Shown: positions 1 to 7,635 of the stretch, piece by piece | Layout of the letters: each line of letters starts with the position of its first letter | Position numbering within the stretch: position 1 is the stretch's first letter | From: a virus | Virus record (IMG/VR): IMGVR_UViG_3300042987_001904 | Location: 1 to 61,456 of that record | Direction: 5' to 3' (one strand) | DNA length: 61,456 bases | The notes under the pieces: generated by a model | Told to the model about the DNA's origin: nothing | Seen by the model: only the letters and a program-made list of their open reading frames with translations | The model's database searches: none | Program-made: the position numbers and the translations under genes

Positions 1-11
1 AACAGGCTCCA
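1..11 (+). tRNA. 3' end of a tRNA (partial)
   Basis: The window opens with a short GC-rich end finishing in CCA at 9-11, followed by ATT and then the next tRNA. The other tRNAs in this array also end in an encoded CCA followed by an AT-rich spacer. The amino acid cannot be told. Confidence 0.5.
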
Positions 12-13
12 AT

Positions 14-88
14 TGTCACGTAGCGTAATAGAATCGCAGCTGGTTCTGACCCAGAAGATTGTAGGTGCAAGTCCTACCGTGACAACCA
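14..88 (+). tRNA. tRNA-Gln (CTG)
   Basis: A cloverleaf can be drawn. The acceptor is TGTCACG/CGTGACA with discriminator A and an encoded CCA. The anticodon loop TTCTGAC gives anticodon CTG, and the T-arm is GTAGG/CCTAC. The U1-A72 pair is typical of glutamine tRNAs. Confidence 0.85.
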
Positions 89-95
89 ATTTTAT

Positions 96-170
96 GTCTC
101 GTTGGTCGAGTAGTTAGGCAACTGTCTGCAAAACAGTATTAGGTTGGTGCAAATCCAACACGGGACTCCA
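96..170 (+). tRNA. tRNA-Cys (GCA)
   Basis: The acceptor GTCTCGT pairs with ACGGGAC, followed by discriminator T and CCA. The anticodon loop CTGCAAA lies between CTGT and ACAG and gives anticodon GCA. It is the last tRNA before a terminator. Confidence 0.9.
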
Positions 171-180
171 ATTTATAAAA

Positions 181-207
181 CCCCAGACTAAAAACTGGGG
201 TTTTTTT
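181..207 (+). terminator. Rho-independent terminator after tRNA-Cys
   Basis: CCCCAG pairs with CTGGGG across an A-rich loop and is followed by seven T. It closes the first tRNA array. Confidence 0.9.
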
Positions 208-238
208 ATTTACATCTTATGATACTTATTCATATACC

Positions 239-1180
239 ATGAGAATTGTAGGACGAAATAAAAAGGGGCAAAAAATACTGATAACGGTTCCAGATTTAGA
301 TGATCCTGCGGTTATCATGGAGGCAGCAAGGGCAGCACAATCAGCAGCAAGAATGGCAGCCTTATCTACGGTAAACCAAGCATGCGCAGACGGATCTGGA
401 GATGGTGAAGGAAGTAGCCCTGGATCAACACCTACACCTACTCCAACTCCGACAGCTACTTCAACACCAACACCAACCGCTACTTCGACCCCAACACCAA
501 CGCCTACAGCTACTCCGACAGCTACGCCTACAGCTACACCTTCAGCTCCAACAGCTACGCCAACCCCAACACCTACAATTACTCCAACACCTGACCCTGA
601 TTCTATCAGAGCACAGTTAACAACTAGTGTAGCATCTTACGATTCAGCAACTGTTGGTAACTGGGTTAAGGTAACACAAACGGAATATAATAGCGTGGCT
701 GCTAATGTGACCGGTGCTACTAAGAAAGGTAACAGTGATGCCCAAGTTAATACAAGAGCAGGGGCAACAACCGTATCAACATATTGGGTATCATATGGAA
801 CTATTGGATCTCCATCGTTCCAAATTGACACTGGTGAATATGTGATTGCGTTGATATCTGAAGCTTGGAACCAAAATACTGGTCAAACAACACTTGGGTA
901 TACAACCACTTTTAATGGTAATACAATTACTCAAATAGGTGGTAACACAGCTGGAACATCTACAGGTGGCACTAGAGATTATTATGTAAGAAAAGCTCCA
1001 ACAGATGCTGCTACAGAAACTAGATATCCAGTTATGAAGATGAGTGTATCTCCAAATGCAGTCCCAGGTTGGTCTGGATATTATACCACAAATGATGGTT
1101 CAACTTGGACTCCTCTTTCAAATTTCCCAGTTAACGCTTCAAAAATTCAAATCATCACAACTTCAACAAAGACTTGGTAA
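239..1180 (+). CDS. Pro/Thr-repeat stalk protein, putative tail adhesin
   Basis: A 313-residue protein in three parts. Residues 1-58 are an Ala-rich, probably helical head. Residues about 59-119 are an almost pure Pro-Thr repeat with Ser and Ala variants. Residues about 120-313 are a Ser/Thr/Gly/Asn-rich beta-type domain. No signal peptide is seen. The same mucin-like Pro/Thr stalk occurs in the tail-region proteins at 38233-40005 and 40027-41835, so I infer a virion-surface adhesin or fibre. It starts at an ATG without a Shine-Dalgarno site. Next come a 62-residue gene and a pseudopilin. Its exact role is unknown. The stalk Thr residues are possible O-glycosylation sites for the glycosyltransferases at 41893-46547. 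Confidence 0.7.
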   Translation: MRIVGRNKKGQKILITVPDLDDPAVIMEAARAAQSAARMAALSTVNQACADGSGDGEGSSPGSTPTPTPTPTATSTPTPTATSTPTPTPTATPTATPTATPSAPTATPTPTPTITPTPDPDSIRAQLTTSVASYDSATVGNWVKVTQTEYNSVAANVTGATKKGNSDAQVNTRAGATTVSTYWVSYGTIGSPSFQIDTGEYVIALISEAWNQNTGQTTLGYTTTFNGNTITQIGGNTAGTSTGGTRDYYVRKAPTDAATETRYPVMKMSVSPNAVPGWSGYYTTNDGSTWTPLSNFPVNASKIQIITTSTKTW

Positions 1181-1184
1181 TATA

Positions 1185-1373
1185 ATGGAAAAAAAATCAT
1201 TATATAGTATTTTTATTGATATGAAGACAGAAATAGACCGTCATAAATGGTTTGAAAGTGAAAAAAATCACCACGATGTTGGTTTTGAATATGCGTTGAC
1301 TGATTGGGTTCAAAAACATAGGCTTGATTTTATTAATAATTTAAATTGCGAACCAAATGAAAAAATTAAATAA
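1185..1373 (+). CDS. Small protein of unknown function, HKW-SE motif
   Basis: A 62-residue protein. I chose the ATG at 1185, five bases after the preceding stop, over in-frame upstream starts inside that gene. The body carries the spaced motif HKW..SE....DVG...A..DW, which I recall from short helical bacterial proteins, but I cannot assign a function. Its end overlaps the start of the pseudopilin gene by 17 bases, which suggests the two are translated together and may have been acquired together. Confidence 0.6.
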   Translation: MEKKSLYSIFIDMKTEIDRHKWFESEKNHHDVGFEYALTDWVQKHRLDFINNLNCEPNEKIK

Positions 1374-2028
1374 AAATAAATCTTTGGCATTTACATTGAT
1401 AGAATTATTGGTAGTAATTGCTATAATTGCAATATTGGCAGGTATGTTATTACCGGCTTTGAGTGGTGCTAAAAGTAAAGCTCAACAAATAAAGTGTTTG
1501 AATAATAGTAGACAATTGGGTATTGCTTTAGAACAATATAAAATTGATTATAATGATAGTATACCACCAAGGAGTTTAACTAATCAATGGCCAGTTGCAT
1601 TAAAACCATATTATGAAAGTCAAAATGTATTGGTTTGTCCAGTGGATAAGTTTACAAATAATTTGGTTGAAACAAATGCAAATAGAGTCAATAGAAGTTT
1701 TATAATAAATGGATTTGACGATTATTATTTCGAATTATTTGATGGTGACTGGGATGTTCTGGAAGAACCAGTAAAGGCAAGTTCAATACCATTGGTTAGC
1801 GAGACGATTGTGTTTGGTGAAAAGTTGGGTAAGTCAAAACATTTTTATATGGATATTTTTGAGGGACAAGGTAATGATGCGACTGAGTTAGATTTCAAGA
1901 AACATAATGGTGGGTCTACTTATATTTTTGCTGATAGTCACGCATCTTATTTAAAATTTCCAAAAGCATTTCAACCAGAAAACAAATGGGCGATTATAAC
2001 CACGTATCGAACCAATTATAATCTTTAA
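1357..2028 (+). CDS. Type IV pilin-like (pseudopilin) protein
   Basis: A 223-residue protein with a textbook prepilin N-terminus: a short Lys/Asn-rich leader, then [19 protein letters not shown], where prepilin peptidase would cut before the methylated Phe. The hydrophobic helix is followed by [17 protein letters not shown] and, near the C-terminus, a [16 protein letters not shown] segment. This layout matches the large pseudopilin-like family abundant in Verrucomicrobiota, Lentisphaerota and Planctomycetota (family knowledge). In a phage it is most likely acquired from a host and could alter host surface pili or secretion pseudopili, for example to block superinfection (inference). Base composition matches the neighbouring genes, so any transfer is not recent. 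Confidence 0.88.
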   Translation: MKKLNKNKSLAFTLIELLVVIAIIAILAGMLLPALSGAKSKAQQIKCLNNSRQLGIALEQYKIDYNDSIPPRSLTNQWPVALKPYYESQNVLVCPVDKFTNNLVETNANRVNRSFIINGFDDYYFELFDGDWDVLEEPVKASSIPLVSETIVFGEKLGKSKHFYMDIFEGQGNDATELDFKKHNGGSTYIFADSHASYLKFPKAFQPENKWAIITTYRTNYNL

Positions 2029-2047
2029 TTTTTTACCAAAACAATTA

Positions 2048-2054
2048 TATTTAT
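2048..2054 (+). promoter_or_regulatory. TATTTAT late-promoter-like box (distant)
   Basis: TATTTATA lies 21 bases before the ATG at 2076. It matches the box found close to other starts, but the spacing is longer. Confidence 0.4.
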
Positions 2055-2075
2055 AAGAATAACCAAGTAAGTATT

Positions 2076-5000
2076 ATGGCAAAATTTAAAAACTTAGCAA
2101 AAGATCAATTTATTCAACAATTAATACAAGAATTTGTTGAATCACAACATCAATCAACTAAATCAGTGTTGTGTGAAGGATTGGATATCAAATCAAATCT
2201 ATATCACGCTATTCAATTGGGTGAACAAACTGGTAAACAAATACAAGTTGATATTATCAATGAATATTTGAATCAACATCCAGTATTGAAAGAAGATATT
2301 TTTCAACGTGGTTTAGCCAAGACAAAAGCATGGTTGACCACACCGCTTGGTAAAGGTTTTGGTCAATCTAAAGACACACAAGTAATTCAAAATCTATTTG
2401 GCGCATTAAAGAAAAATACTGAAAAAATTGTCAGTTCTGGTCCAAGTCCATATGCTCCATCCGAAGAAGATGTCAAGAATAGTCCAACTCAAATTGGCCA
2501 AATTGGTGCTTTAATTGGTAAAAGATTTGCTGCTCTTCAAAACAATCCAAAACTAAATGCTCCAGCAACACCAGCTGAAATTCAAGCTGGTATGGGTCGT
2601 ATTGAAGGTTTAATTTCCAAGATTCGTTCTAGTGGCATGGTTAAGGGTGTCGATAACATATTGGATGAAATTGGTATTTTTGCTAGACAACATCCAATGT
2701 TGACCAACATGATTGTTGCCGGTTTGGTTGCAGTATTGACAATGACTACTGGCGGCGGTTTATTTGGTATACCAATGTTAGGTAAGTTTTTAGTCGGCAC
2801 AGCATTGAGAACTCTGATTGGTGTATTGAAGGGTGAAAAAGCAACACAAGCAGCTGCAAAAGCAGCAGTAGTATCAGGTGCAGGTATAGCAATTGGCAAA
2901 ATATTGGGACTATTTTATGATAAAATCGCAGGTTGGTTGTCTGGTCCAAGTGATGGATCTGCATTGCCGCTGCCACCAAAGCCAATTCCAGCTCCTACTG
3001 CACCAGAACAACCTGGGTTTGATACAAGTAAAATTATTCCGGGTAGTGCAAACGATCCAAATCAAGGTATGTATGGTGGCGGGTCTGTATCTTCACCAGT
3101 TCAAGGTCAATGGCAATCGGGATATATAGCGCCTGAAGACATGAACAACAGAGGTTTTGGACCAGATACAGAGATGAACTACACTTCTACTGCAAATCCA
3201 CCACCTGTAGCTCCAGCCCCAACTGGCGTCGGCGCAATTCCACCAGGCGGAACATTGCCTCCAGAACCTCCTCCAGTAACAGGTGTTGATATCCAACCAA
3301 CTTTGACAGATCTACGTCCAAAACTTGATTCTTTAGCTAAATTAGCAAGTTCGACAGATGTAAGAGGTGCTACTGCTCCGGCCGCAAGACAAGCTGTTCA
3401 AAACTGGGTTGCTGGTATTAGTCAACCAGAAGCTCAAACAATGTTGGCAGATCCTAATGTAACAAATCAATTGGCACGTAAGGGTGCTTTGGGATTGTTG
3501 AAGAAGAAATTTGGTCTACAAGAAAGTGAAATTGATTTGTTAAAAGCTGAATTGATGGGTAGCGCTATTGCATTGACCGAAGCAAATCCATTTACAGCAG
3601 CCAAGAATTTCATGACTGGTGGACCAGCAGTGGGTGGCAAAAACGCACGTTTGGATTATAAACAAGTCGAAAGTGACTATTTGAAGTTCTTGAACAACAT
3701 GGAAAGTAGTTTAGGTCTTAAGACCGAAAAAGATATTCTTGATACTCTTAAGAAGTATGACAAGACTTTTCCAGGCATATATGATTATGTGATGAAGGTT
3801 CGTAATTGGTTATATGGTGCTACACCGGAATCCAATAAACCACAACCAGAATCAGTTGTTGTTCCGCCAGAAGAAGTTCCTACTCCAACTAATCCAAATC
3901 CAAGTCCAACCAATCCTACAAAGCCTGAGGATAATCCAAATAAACCAGAAGCACCAACACCTGGACCTGGCGGCGGATATTCAAACAAAAATCTAGCAAA
4001 GTATTTGACTGCTTTGAAAGGCAGTCCATTATTTGCTGGTAATTTACAACAACGTGTAGTGGGCATGCTTAAGGCATCTGACAATCCAAATAGTCCAGAA
4101 GCAAAAGCAGGCATGGCTACATTAAAGACCTTCTTGGTAAATTTCAGCAAAGCTATTAGTGAAGCTTCTGCTCAATATCGTCAAAAGGTCGGAGATCCTA
4201 ATGCTGTTCGTAAAGAAGTTGAATCAAATCCAGCATTTGCGGCCTTGGCTGAAGCAGCTGCTGATTTATTGGCACAAAACAAAGAAAGACAAGCATTCTT
4301 GGGCGAATTTAATGCTGCTATTCCAAATCTAGTTGGTGCAACTGTTGAACTACGTCAAATATTCAACAAGAACAATCCAAATAGTATTTATAACTTTGAA
4401 GAAAAGCCTACAGAACCCGCACAACCTCCAAAACTTCCAATGCCTGCACAAAAACCAGGTTTGAAGATTGCTCCTCCCGTAATTGGTGGTCAAAAAGGAT
4501 TGCCTGCTGGTTTTACGCCAAAGGTCACTGAAGATTTGGAAACCCGTGGTAAGGCTGTTACGCCAAATCCAGGCGCATCTGGTAACTTGACTGCTCCAGA
4601 TATTGCTAATGCACGAGGAATGTTTGCCAAGTTGATTGATCTGGGTCCAATTCTACAAAAAGTTAACCCTAACAGTTTGGACAAAGCTTCCTTGAAACAA
4701 TTGATCATTACATTCTTGGATATTGGTGATGTCTTGGTTTATAAGAAGGGTAGTAAAAAGACCAACAAAGCAGTTGATGCAGCCCTTCAAGGTTTGGATA
4801 TTCTCGGATCTGGTGGTGCACCTGCTCCTCAAGCACAACAAGGTGGATTTAAACCTAAAGAAAAGACTTTGGTTATAGCTGGACCAGAAGAAAAACCATT
4901 GACACCAAAAGCTGTTTATCAATATTTTGGTGATAAATGGAATCTTGTGACAAAGACTGGTCTACAACCACTTGATGCAAAGGGTGCGGCCAATAAGATT

Positions 5001-5168
5001 GCTAAGTTGAATGCAATTGCTAAGGATGGTAGAAACGACTATGACAAAGCAATTCAATTGATGAAGACTAACAAGAATGATAAGAGCAAAGGTATTAGTT
5101 ATGATCTAGGTAATCAAATTAAAGAAGGATTATACGATCTTAACGATTACAGAAAGTTCTTTATTTGA
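2076..5168 (+). CDS. Large Pro/Ala-rich protein, putative virion or internal head protein
   Basis: A 1030-residue protein with no family I recognise. The N-terminal 100 residues are helical and Gln-rich. Residues about 205-290 are hydrophobic with Gly/Ala-rich stretches that could form two or three membrane-active helices. Two proline-rich linkers follow (about 295-400 and 585-640), then alternating helical domains, and further Pro-rich linkers lie near 790 and 920. Size, linkers and a possible membrane segment fit a structural or injected virion protein. The N-terminus (..IQQLIQE) faintly resembles the (L/I)xE sites cut by T4-type prohead proteases. It stands alone between a TATTTAT box and a strong terminator. 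Function is inferred only from form. Confidence 0.75.
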   Translation: MAKFKNLAKDQFIQQLIQEFVESQHQSTKSVLCEGLDIKSNLYHAIQLGEQTGKQIQVDIINEYLNQHPVLKEDIFQRGLAKTKAWLTTPLGKGFGQSKDTQVIQNLFGALKKNTEKIVSSGPSPYAPSEEDVKNSPTQIGQIGALIGKRFAALQNNPKLNAPATPAEIQAGMGRIEGLISKIRSSGMVKGVDNILDEIGIFARQHPMLTNMIVAGLVAVLTMTTGGGLFGIPMLGKFLVGTALRTLIGVLKGEKATQAAAKAAVVSGAGIAIGKILGLFYDKIAGWLSGPSDGSALPLPPKPIPAPTAPEQPGFDTSKIIPGSANDPNQGMYGGGSVSSPVQGQWQSGYIAPEDMNNRGFGPDTEMNYTSTANPPPVAPAPTGVGAIPPGGTLPPEPPPVTGVDIQPTLTDLRPKLDSLAKLASSTDVRGATAPAARQAVQNWVAGISQPEAQTMLADPNVTNQLARKGALGLLKKKFGLQESEIDLLKAELMGSAIALTEANPFTAAKNFMTGGPAVGGKNARLDYKQVESDYLKFLNNMESSLGLKTEKDILDTLKKYDKTFPGIYDYVMKVRNWLYGATPESNKPQPESVVVPPEEVPTPTNPNPSPTNPTKPEDNPNKPEAPTPGPGGGYSNKNLAKYLTALKGSPLFAGNLQQRVVGMLKASDNPNSPEAKAGMATLKTFLVNFSKAISEASAQYRQKVGDPNAVRKEVESNPAFAALAEAAADLLAQNKERQAFLGEFNAAIPNLVGATVELRQIFNKNNPNSIYNFEEKPTEPAQPPKLPMPAQKPGLKIAPPVIGGQKGLPAGFTPKVTEDLETRGKAVTPNPGASGNLTAPDIANARGMFAKLIDLGPILQKVNPNSLDKASLKQLIITFLDIGDVLVYKKGSKKTNKAVDAALQGLDILGSGGAPAPQAQQGGFKPKEKTLVIAGPEEKPLTPKAVYQYFGDKWNLVTKTGLQPLDAKGAANKIAKLNAIAKDGRNDYDKAIQLMKTNKNDKSKGISYDLGNQIKEGLYDLNDYRKFFI

Positions 5169-5189
5169 TACAACGTTAAATTATTCTAG

Positions 5190-5224
5190 AAATACACCTA
5201 CTTTTACGGTGGGTGTATTTTTTA
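5190..5224 (+). terminator. Rho-independent terminator
   Basis: AAATACACC pairs with GGTGTATTT and the stem runs straight into a T run. It ends the 1030-residue gene. Confidence 0.88.
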
Positions 5225-5228
5225 TTTG

Positions 5229-5256
5229 TTGACATCTTAGCATAAACAAGTATACT
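5229..5256 (+). promoter_or_regulatory. Sigma70-type promoter
   Basis: TTGACA, 16 bases, TATACT. It sits right after a terminator. The predicted start is only about six bases before the ATG at 5269, giving an almost leaderless mRNA. Confidence 0.8.
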
Positions 5257-5268
5257 GAGGAACATAGT

Positions 5269-5595
5269 ATGAATATTAATATAAGTAAACAAGAATTGGC
5301 TTCATTGGTTTTTACTGAACAAGTTAAGACCAATGTTGAAAATACTTTGAAATCCCATTATGGAGTTAAAAATGTTAATTATCGTTTACTAAATTACGGT
5401 ATGGGAATTGAAATAAGTGGTAGCGATAGTTTTAACTTTATAAAAGGAGCTGTTGTAAAAGTTACAGGATTACCATCTGAAACGTTTAGCATTATGTCTG
5501 AAGATAAACAGAAATGTTCTGCTTTTTATGTTTACATGCCTGAGAAAGATAGAATGATTCATAAACGCATACCTAAAGATAAAATTAAGTTCTAG
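5269..5595 (+). CDS. Hypothetical protein, 108 residues
   Basis: A soluble 108-residue protein of unknown family, with mixed helix and strand, Lys-rich at the C-terminus, and no signal peptide or membrane segment. It is driven by its own TTGACA/TATACT promoter, with only a GAGG upstream as a weak ribosome site. That suggests early or middle expression under host RNA polymerase. No function can be assigned. Confidence 0.65.
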   Translation: MNINISKQELASLVFTEQVKTNVENTLKSHYGVKNVNYRLLNYGMGIEISGSDSFNFIKGAVVKVTGLPSETFSIMSEDKQKCSAFYVYMPEKDRMIHKRIPKDKIKF

Positions 5596-5608
5596 ATATA
5601 TTCTGTGA

Positions 5609-5615
5609 TATTTAT
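5609..5615 (+). promoter_or_regulatory. TATTTAT box
   Basis: GATATTTATTAA lies 29 bases before the ATG at 5645. This is the same core as the close-spaced boxes at 12325 and 15971, but here a leader with a Shine-Dalgarno site intervenes. Confidence 0.45.
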
Positions 5616-5644
5616 TAAGACCAACTTAATGTGAAAGGATTTTT

Positions 5645-5785
5645 ATGTTCGGAATTATACGTAGAGTTTTTAATAAAATTTTTGGAAGTAACAGTGGGTG
5701 CTGTAAACTTTCAAATAACGGCGAACTGACTAATGAGTTGCAAAAATCATATGTTACACAGAAGTCATATGCCAGTTCAAAGTGA
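5645..5785 (+). CDS. 46-residue hypothetical protein
   Basis: A small ORF from ATG 5645 to TGA 5785. AAAGGA lies six bases upstream, one of the few clear ribosome sites in the window. The N-terminus is amphipathic and basic (MFGIIRRVFNKIFG), with a CC pair at residues 19-20 and a polar tail. It precedes the outer-membrane protein gene and may be co-transcribed with it. Function unknown. Confidence 0.55.
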   Translation: MFGIIRRVFNKIFGSNSGCCKLSNNGELTNELQKSYVTQKSYASSK

Positions 5786-5821
5786 ATAAAGTAAAATAAA
5801 CAAATAGAAGGAAATAATAAA

Positions 5822-6526
5822 ATGAAGAAATTAGTATTGTTGGTAATGTCACTGTTTGCTGCATTGTCAGTCGCACGTGCCGCAGATATTGCAAACCTCT
5901 CTTTGGAGGGTGGTTACAATAACTATTATGTTGTCAATGGTGTTGCTTACGCACAAGATCTCCCATACGCAAGTATTGGAGCATTGAAGTCATTCAAGTA
6001 TGCTGATGTATATGTTGGTGGCACATTGTTGGCAAATGGTAACCAAGATCAATCTCACTGGTTGGTAGGTGCTGGAAAGAACCTATATACTTGGAATCAA
6101 TTCACTGCTCGTCTAGACGGCAGTGTTATTCGTCACCAAACTGGTGGTAGCATTCTAGGTAATTCTACCGAAACTGGTGTAAAGTTGGCTCTACAAAACC
6201 CATGGGTAACTCCATATGTTCGTGGCGCTTTCAACTTTGAGTTGCACCAGAATGCTTACTTTGTTGGTGCAGAACGTGCTCAAAAACTACCATTTGGTTT
6301 GGTTTTGACACCTGCTGTCGAATGGGGTAAGTCAACTAGTTATGAAGCTTTTAACGCTAAGGCTTCTTTGACTCGTCCAGTAACTTTTGCTTGGGGTTCT
6401 GTAACTCCATTTGCTGAAGTTGGATGGTTCCATAATGGAACATTTGAAGCTGCATCAAGAGCATTTGCTGTCAATCGTTTTGATAATGATGTAGTTTACA
6501 GTGCTGGTTTGAAGTTGACCTTCTAA
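5822..6526 (+). CDS. Outer-membrane beta-barrel protein with signal peptide
   Basis: A 234-residue protein. Residues 1-20 form a Sec signal peptide (MKK, a hydrophobic core, then SVARA|AD). The rest is alternating aromatic/small beta strands with Gly/Asn turns. It ends in GLKLTF, the terminal-Phe signature that directs barrels to the Bam machinery. It most resembles small porin-like or OmpW-size proteins, though I cannot name the family. AGAAGG upstream of the ATG is a good Shine-Dalgarno site, unlike most genes here. A terminator follows. It is probably exported to the host outer membrane during infection, possibly to mask receptors or change permeability (inference). Confidence 0.8.
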   Translation: MKKLVLLVMSLFAALSVARAADIANLSLEGGYNNYYVVNGVAYAQDLPYASIGALKSFKYADVYVGGTLLANGNQDQSHWLVGAGKNLYTWNQFTARLDGSVIRHQTGGSILGNSTETGVKLALQNPWVTPYVRGAFNFELHQNAYFVGAERAQKLPFGLVLTPAVEWGKSTSYEAFNAKASLTRPVTFAWGSVTPFAEVGWFHNGTFEAASRAFAVNRFDNDVVYSAGLKLTF

Positions 6527-6553
6527 TAGTCATTTTAAATAAAACCAATACAG

Positions 6554-6582
6554 ACCGCTGGGTAATACCGGCGGTTTTTTTA
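6554..6582 (+). terminator. Rho-independent terminator after outer-membrane protein
   Basis: ACCGC...GCGGT, with extra inner GG/CC pairs, is followed by seven T. Confidence 0.88.
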
Positions 6583-6595
6583 TTTAAAAATTTCA

Positions 6596-6624
6596 TTGAA
6601 TTTCAATTTAAAACACTATATATT
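6596..6624 (+). promoter_or_regulatory. Sigma70-type promoter for a candidate small RNA
   Basis: TTGAAT, 17 bases, TATATT. It lies between the terminator at 6554 and a hairpin-rich stretch without a coding gene. Confidence 0.5.
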
Positions 6625-6630
6625 AGTAGA

Positions 6631-6757
6631 AATATGATTTTATCATCACAACCTAGTCTAGTAAGTCAAGCCCCATCGGGGTATTGATGACGAGGTTGTT
6701 TGCTTCTAAAAGATTCAACCCGTCATCCAAAAAAGATGATGGGTTTTTGATTTTAGG
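6631..6757 (+). ncRNA. Candidate small RNA or attenuator with alternative hairpins
   Basis: No convincing ORF lies here. The transcript from the 6596 promoter would hold a CCCC/GGGG mini-hairpin (6671-6681) and a stem pairing 6689-6698 (GACGAGGTTG) with 6716-6724 (CAACCCGTC). It also holds an intrinsic terminator pairing 6717-6727 with 6735-6745. The last two share 6717-6724 and cannot form together, which is the layout of an attenuator or riboswitch expression platform. Its ligand or target is unknown. Confidence 0.5.
6717..6748 (+). terminator. Rho-independent terminator of the candidate sRNA
   Basis: An 11-pair stem (AACCCGTCATC with GATGATGGGTT, one G-T pair), a CAAAAAA loop and five T. 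Its left arm also pairs with an upstream stretch. Confidence 0.85.
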
Positions 6758-6759
6758 CG

Positions 6760-6787
6760 TTGACAATAAGAAAAGGTGTGGTATAGT
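6760..6787 (+). promoter_or_regulatory. Sigma70-type promoter of the tRNA cluster
   Basis: TTGACA, 16 bases, TATAGT, just downstream of a terminator and upstream of seven tRNAs. This suggests host polymerase transcribes the cluster early. Confidence 0.8.
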
Positions 6788-6793
6788 GATTAT

Positions 6794-6905
6794 ATGTTCG
6801 GGGTTGAAACTCTATCTGGTGTCCCCAACGAAAGTTAAAACACTTGATCGGTCTGAGGGTGATATGCTCGGCGCAGAACCCGACTGGCGATAACTGGATT
6901 AAGAA
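6794..6905 (+). ncRNA. Structured leader of the tRNA operon (uncertain)
   Basis: This roughly 110-base stretch between the promoter and tRNA-Val is clearly more GC-rich than its surroundings. Possible helices are GGGG (6800-6803) with CCCC (6823-6826), and GTC..GGGT (6851-6860) with ACCCGAC (6878-6884). It is not a tRNA. It may be a processed leader or an unknown small RNA. Confidence 0.35.
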
Positions 6906-6922
6906 AATAATAATTTTTAAAT

Positions 6923-6997
6923 GGGCGGGTAGCTCAGTGGTAGAGCACCACGTTTACACCGTGATTGTCGGAGGTTCGATCCCTTTCCCGCCTACCA
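6923..6997 (+). tRNA. tRNA-Val (TAC)
   Basis: Acceptor GGGCGGG/CCCGCCT with a terminal G-T pair. The anticodon loop TTTACAC gives TAC. The T-arm is GGAGG TTCGATC CCTTT, with an encoded CCA. Confidence 0.88.
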
Positions 6998-7006
6998 TTT
7001 TAATAT

Positions 7007-7084
7007 CGGAGTGTAGCTCAGCTTGGCTAGAGCGCTTGCTTTGGGAGCAAGATGTCGTAGGTTCAAATCCTATCACTCCGACCA
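7007..7084 (+). tRNA. tRNA-Pro (TGG), canonical copy
   Basis: Acceptor CGGAGTG/CACTCCG, anticodon arm CTTGC-TTTGGGA-GCAAG giving TGG, T-loop TTCAAAT, encoded CCA. A second tRNA with the same anticodon and odd loops lies at 8626. Confidence 0.92.
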
Positions 7085-7089
7085 ATTTC

Positions 7090-7173
7090 GGGCGTATGGT
7101 GAAATGGCAGACACGCGAGTCTTAGAAGCTCGTGGAGAAATCCGTGGGGGTTCAAGTCCCTCTATGCCCACCA
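7090..7173 (+). tRNA. tRNA-Leu (TAG)
   Basis: Acceptor GGGCGTA/TATGCCC, anticodon loop CTTAGAA giving TAG, a long variable arm as expected for leucine, T-loop TTCAAGT and encoded CCA. Confidence 0.92.
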
Positions 7174-7272
7174 AATTAAAAAGTGACTTTAAAATCATAT
7201 TTGGTCGTATGATCATTGAGTGTAATTGACCTTTCGGGTGTAGTCACACATACCCAGTTTTTAATTCCTTAT

Positions 7273-7362
7273 GGAAGGGTGGCTGAGTGGTCTAAGGCGG
7301 TGGTCTTGAAAACCGCAGGGGTGTAAAAGCCTCCGGGGGTTCGAATCCCTCTCCTTCCTCCA
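7273..7362 (+). tRNA. tRNA-Ser (TGA)
   Basis: Acceptor GGAAGGG/TCCTTCC, anticodon loop CTTGAAA giving TGA, long variable arm, T-loop TTCGAAT, encoded CCA. The 99 bases before it hold only a weak hairpin and nothing else recognisable. Confidence 0.92.
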
Positions 7363-7369
7363 ATTTTAC

Positions 7370-7461
7370 GGAAAGGTGTCTGAGTGGTCTAAAGAGACAG
7401 TTTGCTAAACTGTTGTGGGCTTAAACACCCACCGAGGGTTCGAATCCCTCCCTTTCCGCCA
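7370..7461 (+). tRNA. tRNA-Ser (GCT)
   Basis: Acceptor GGAAAGG/CCTTTCC, anticodon arm ACAGT-TTGCTAA-ACTGT giving GCT, long variable arm, T-loop TTCGAAT, discriminator G, CCA. Confidence 0.92.
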
Positions 7462-7469
7462 TTTTATAT

Positions 7470-7545
<76 letters not shown>

Positions 7546-7553
7546 ATTTTAAC

Positions 7554-7627
7554 GCGGGTGTGATGTAACGGTAGCCTACATCCTTGCCAAGGACGATGAG
7601 AGGGTTCGATTCCCTCCACCCGCTCCA
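7554..7627 (+). tRNA. tRNA-Gly (GCC)
   Basis: Acceptor GCGGGTG/CACCCGC, anticodon loop TTGCCAA giving GCC, T-arm GAGGG TTCGATT CCCTC, discriminator T, CCA. Confidence 0.93.
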
Positions 7628-7635
7628 ATTTATTT

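Noticed and set aside
6684-7229. Plus-strand ORFs across the tRNA cluster
   Set aside because: They run through the sRNA terminator, promoter and mature tRNAs and lack protein-like composition.
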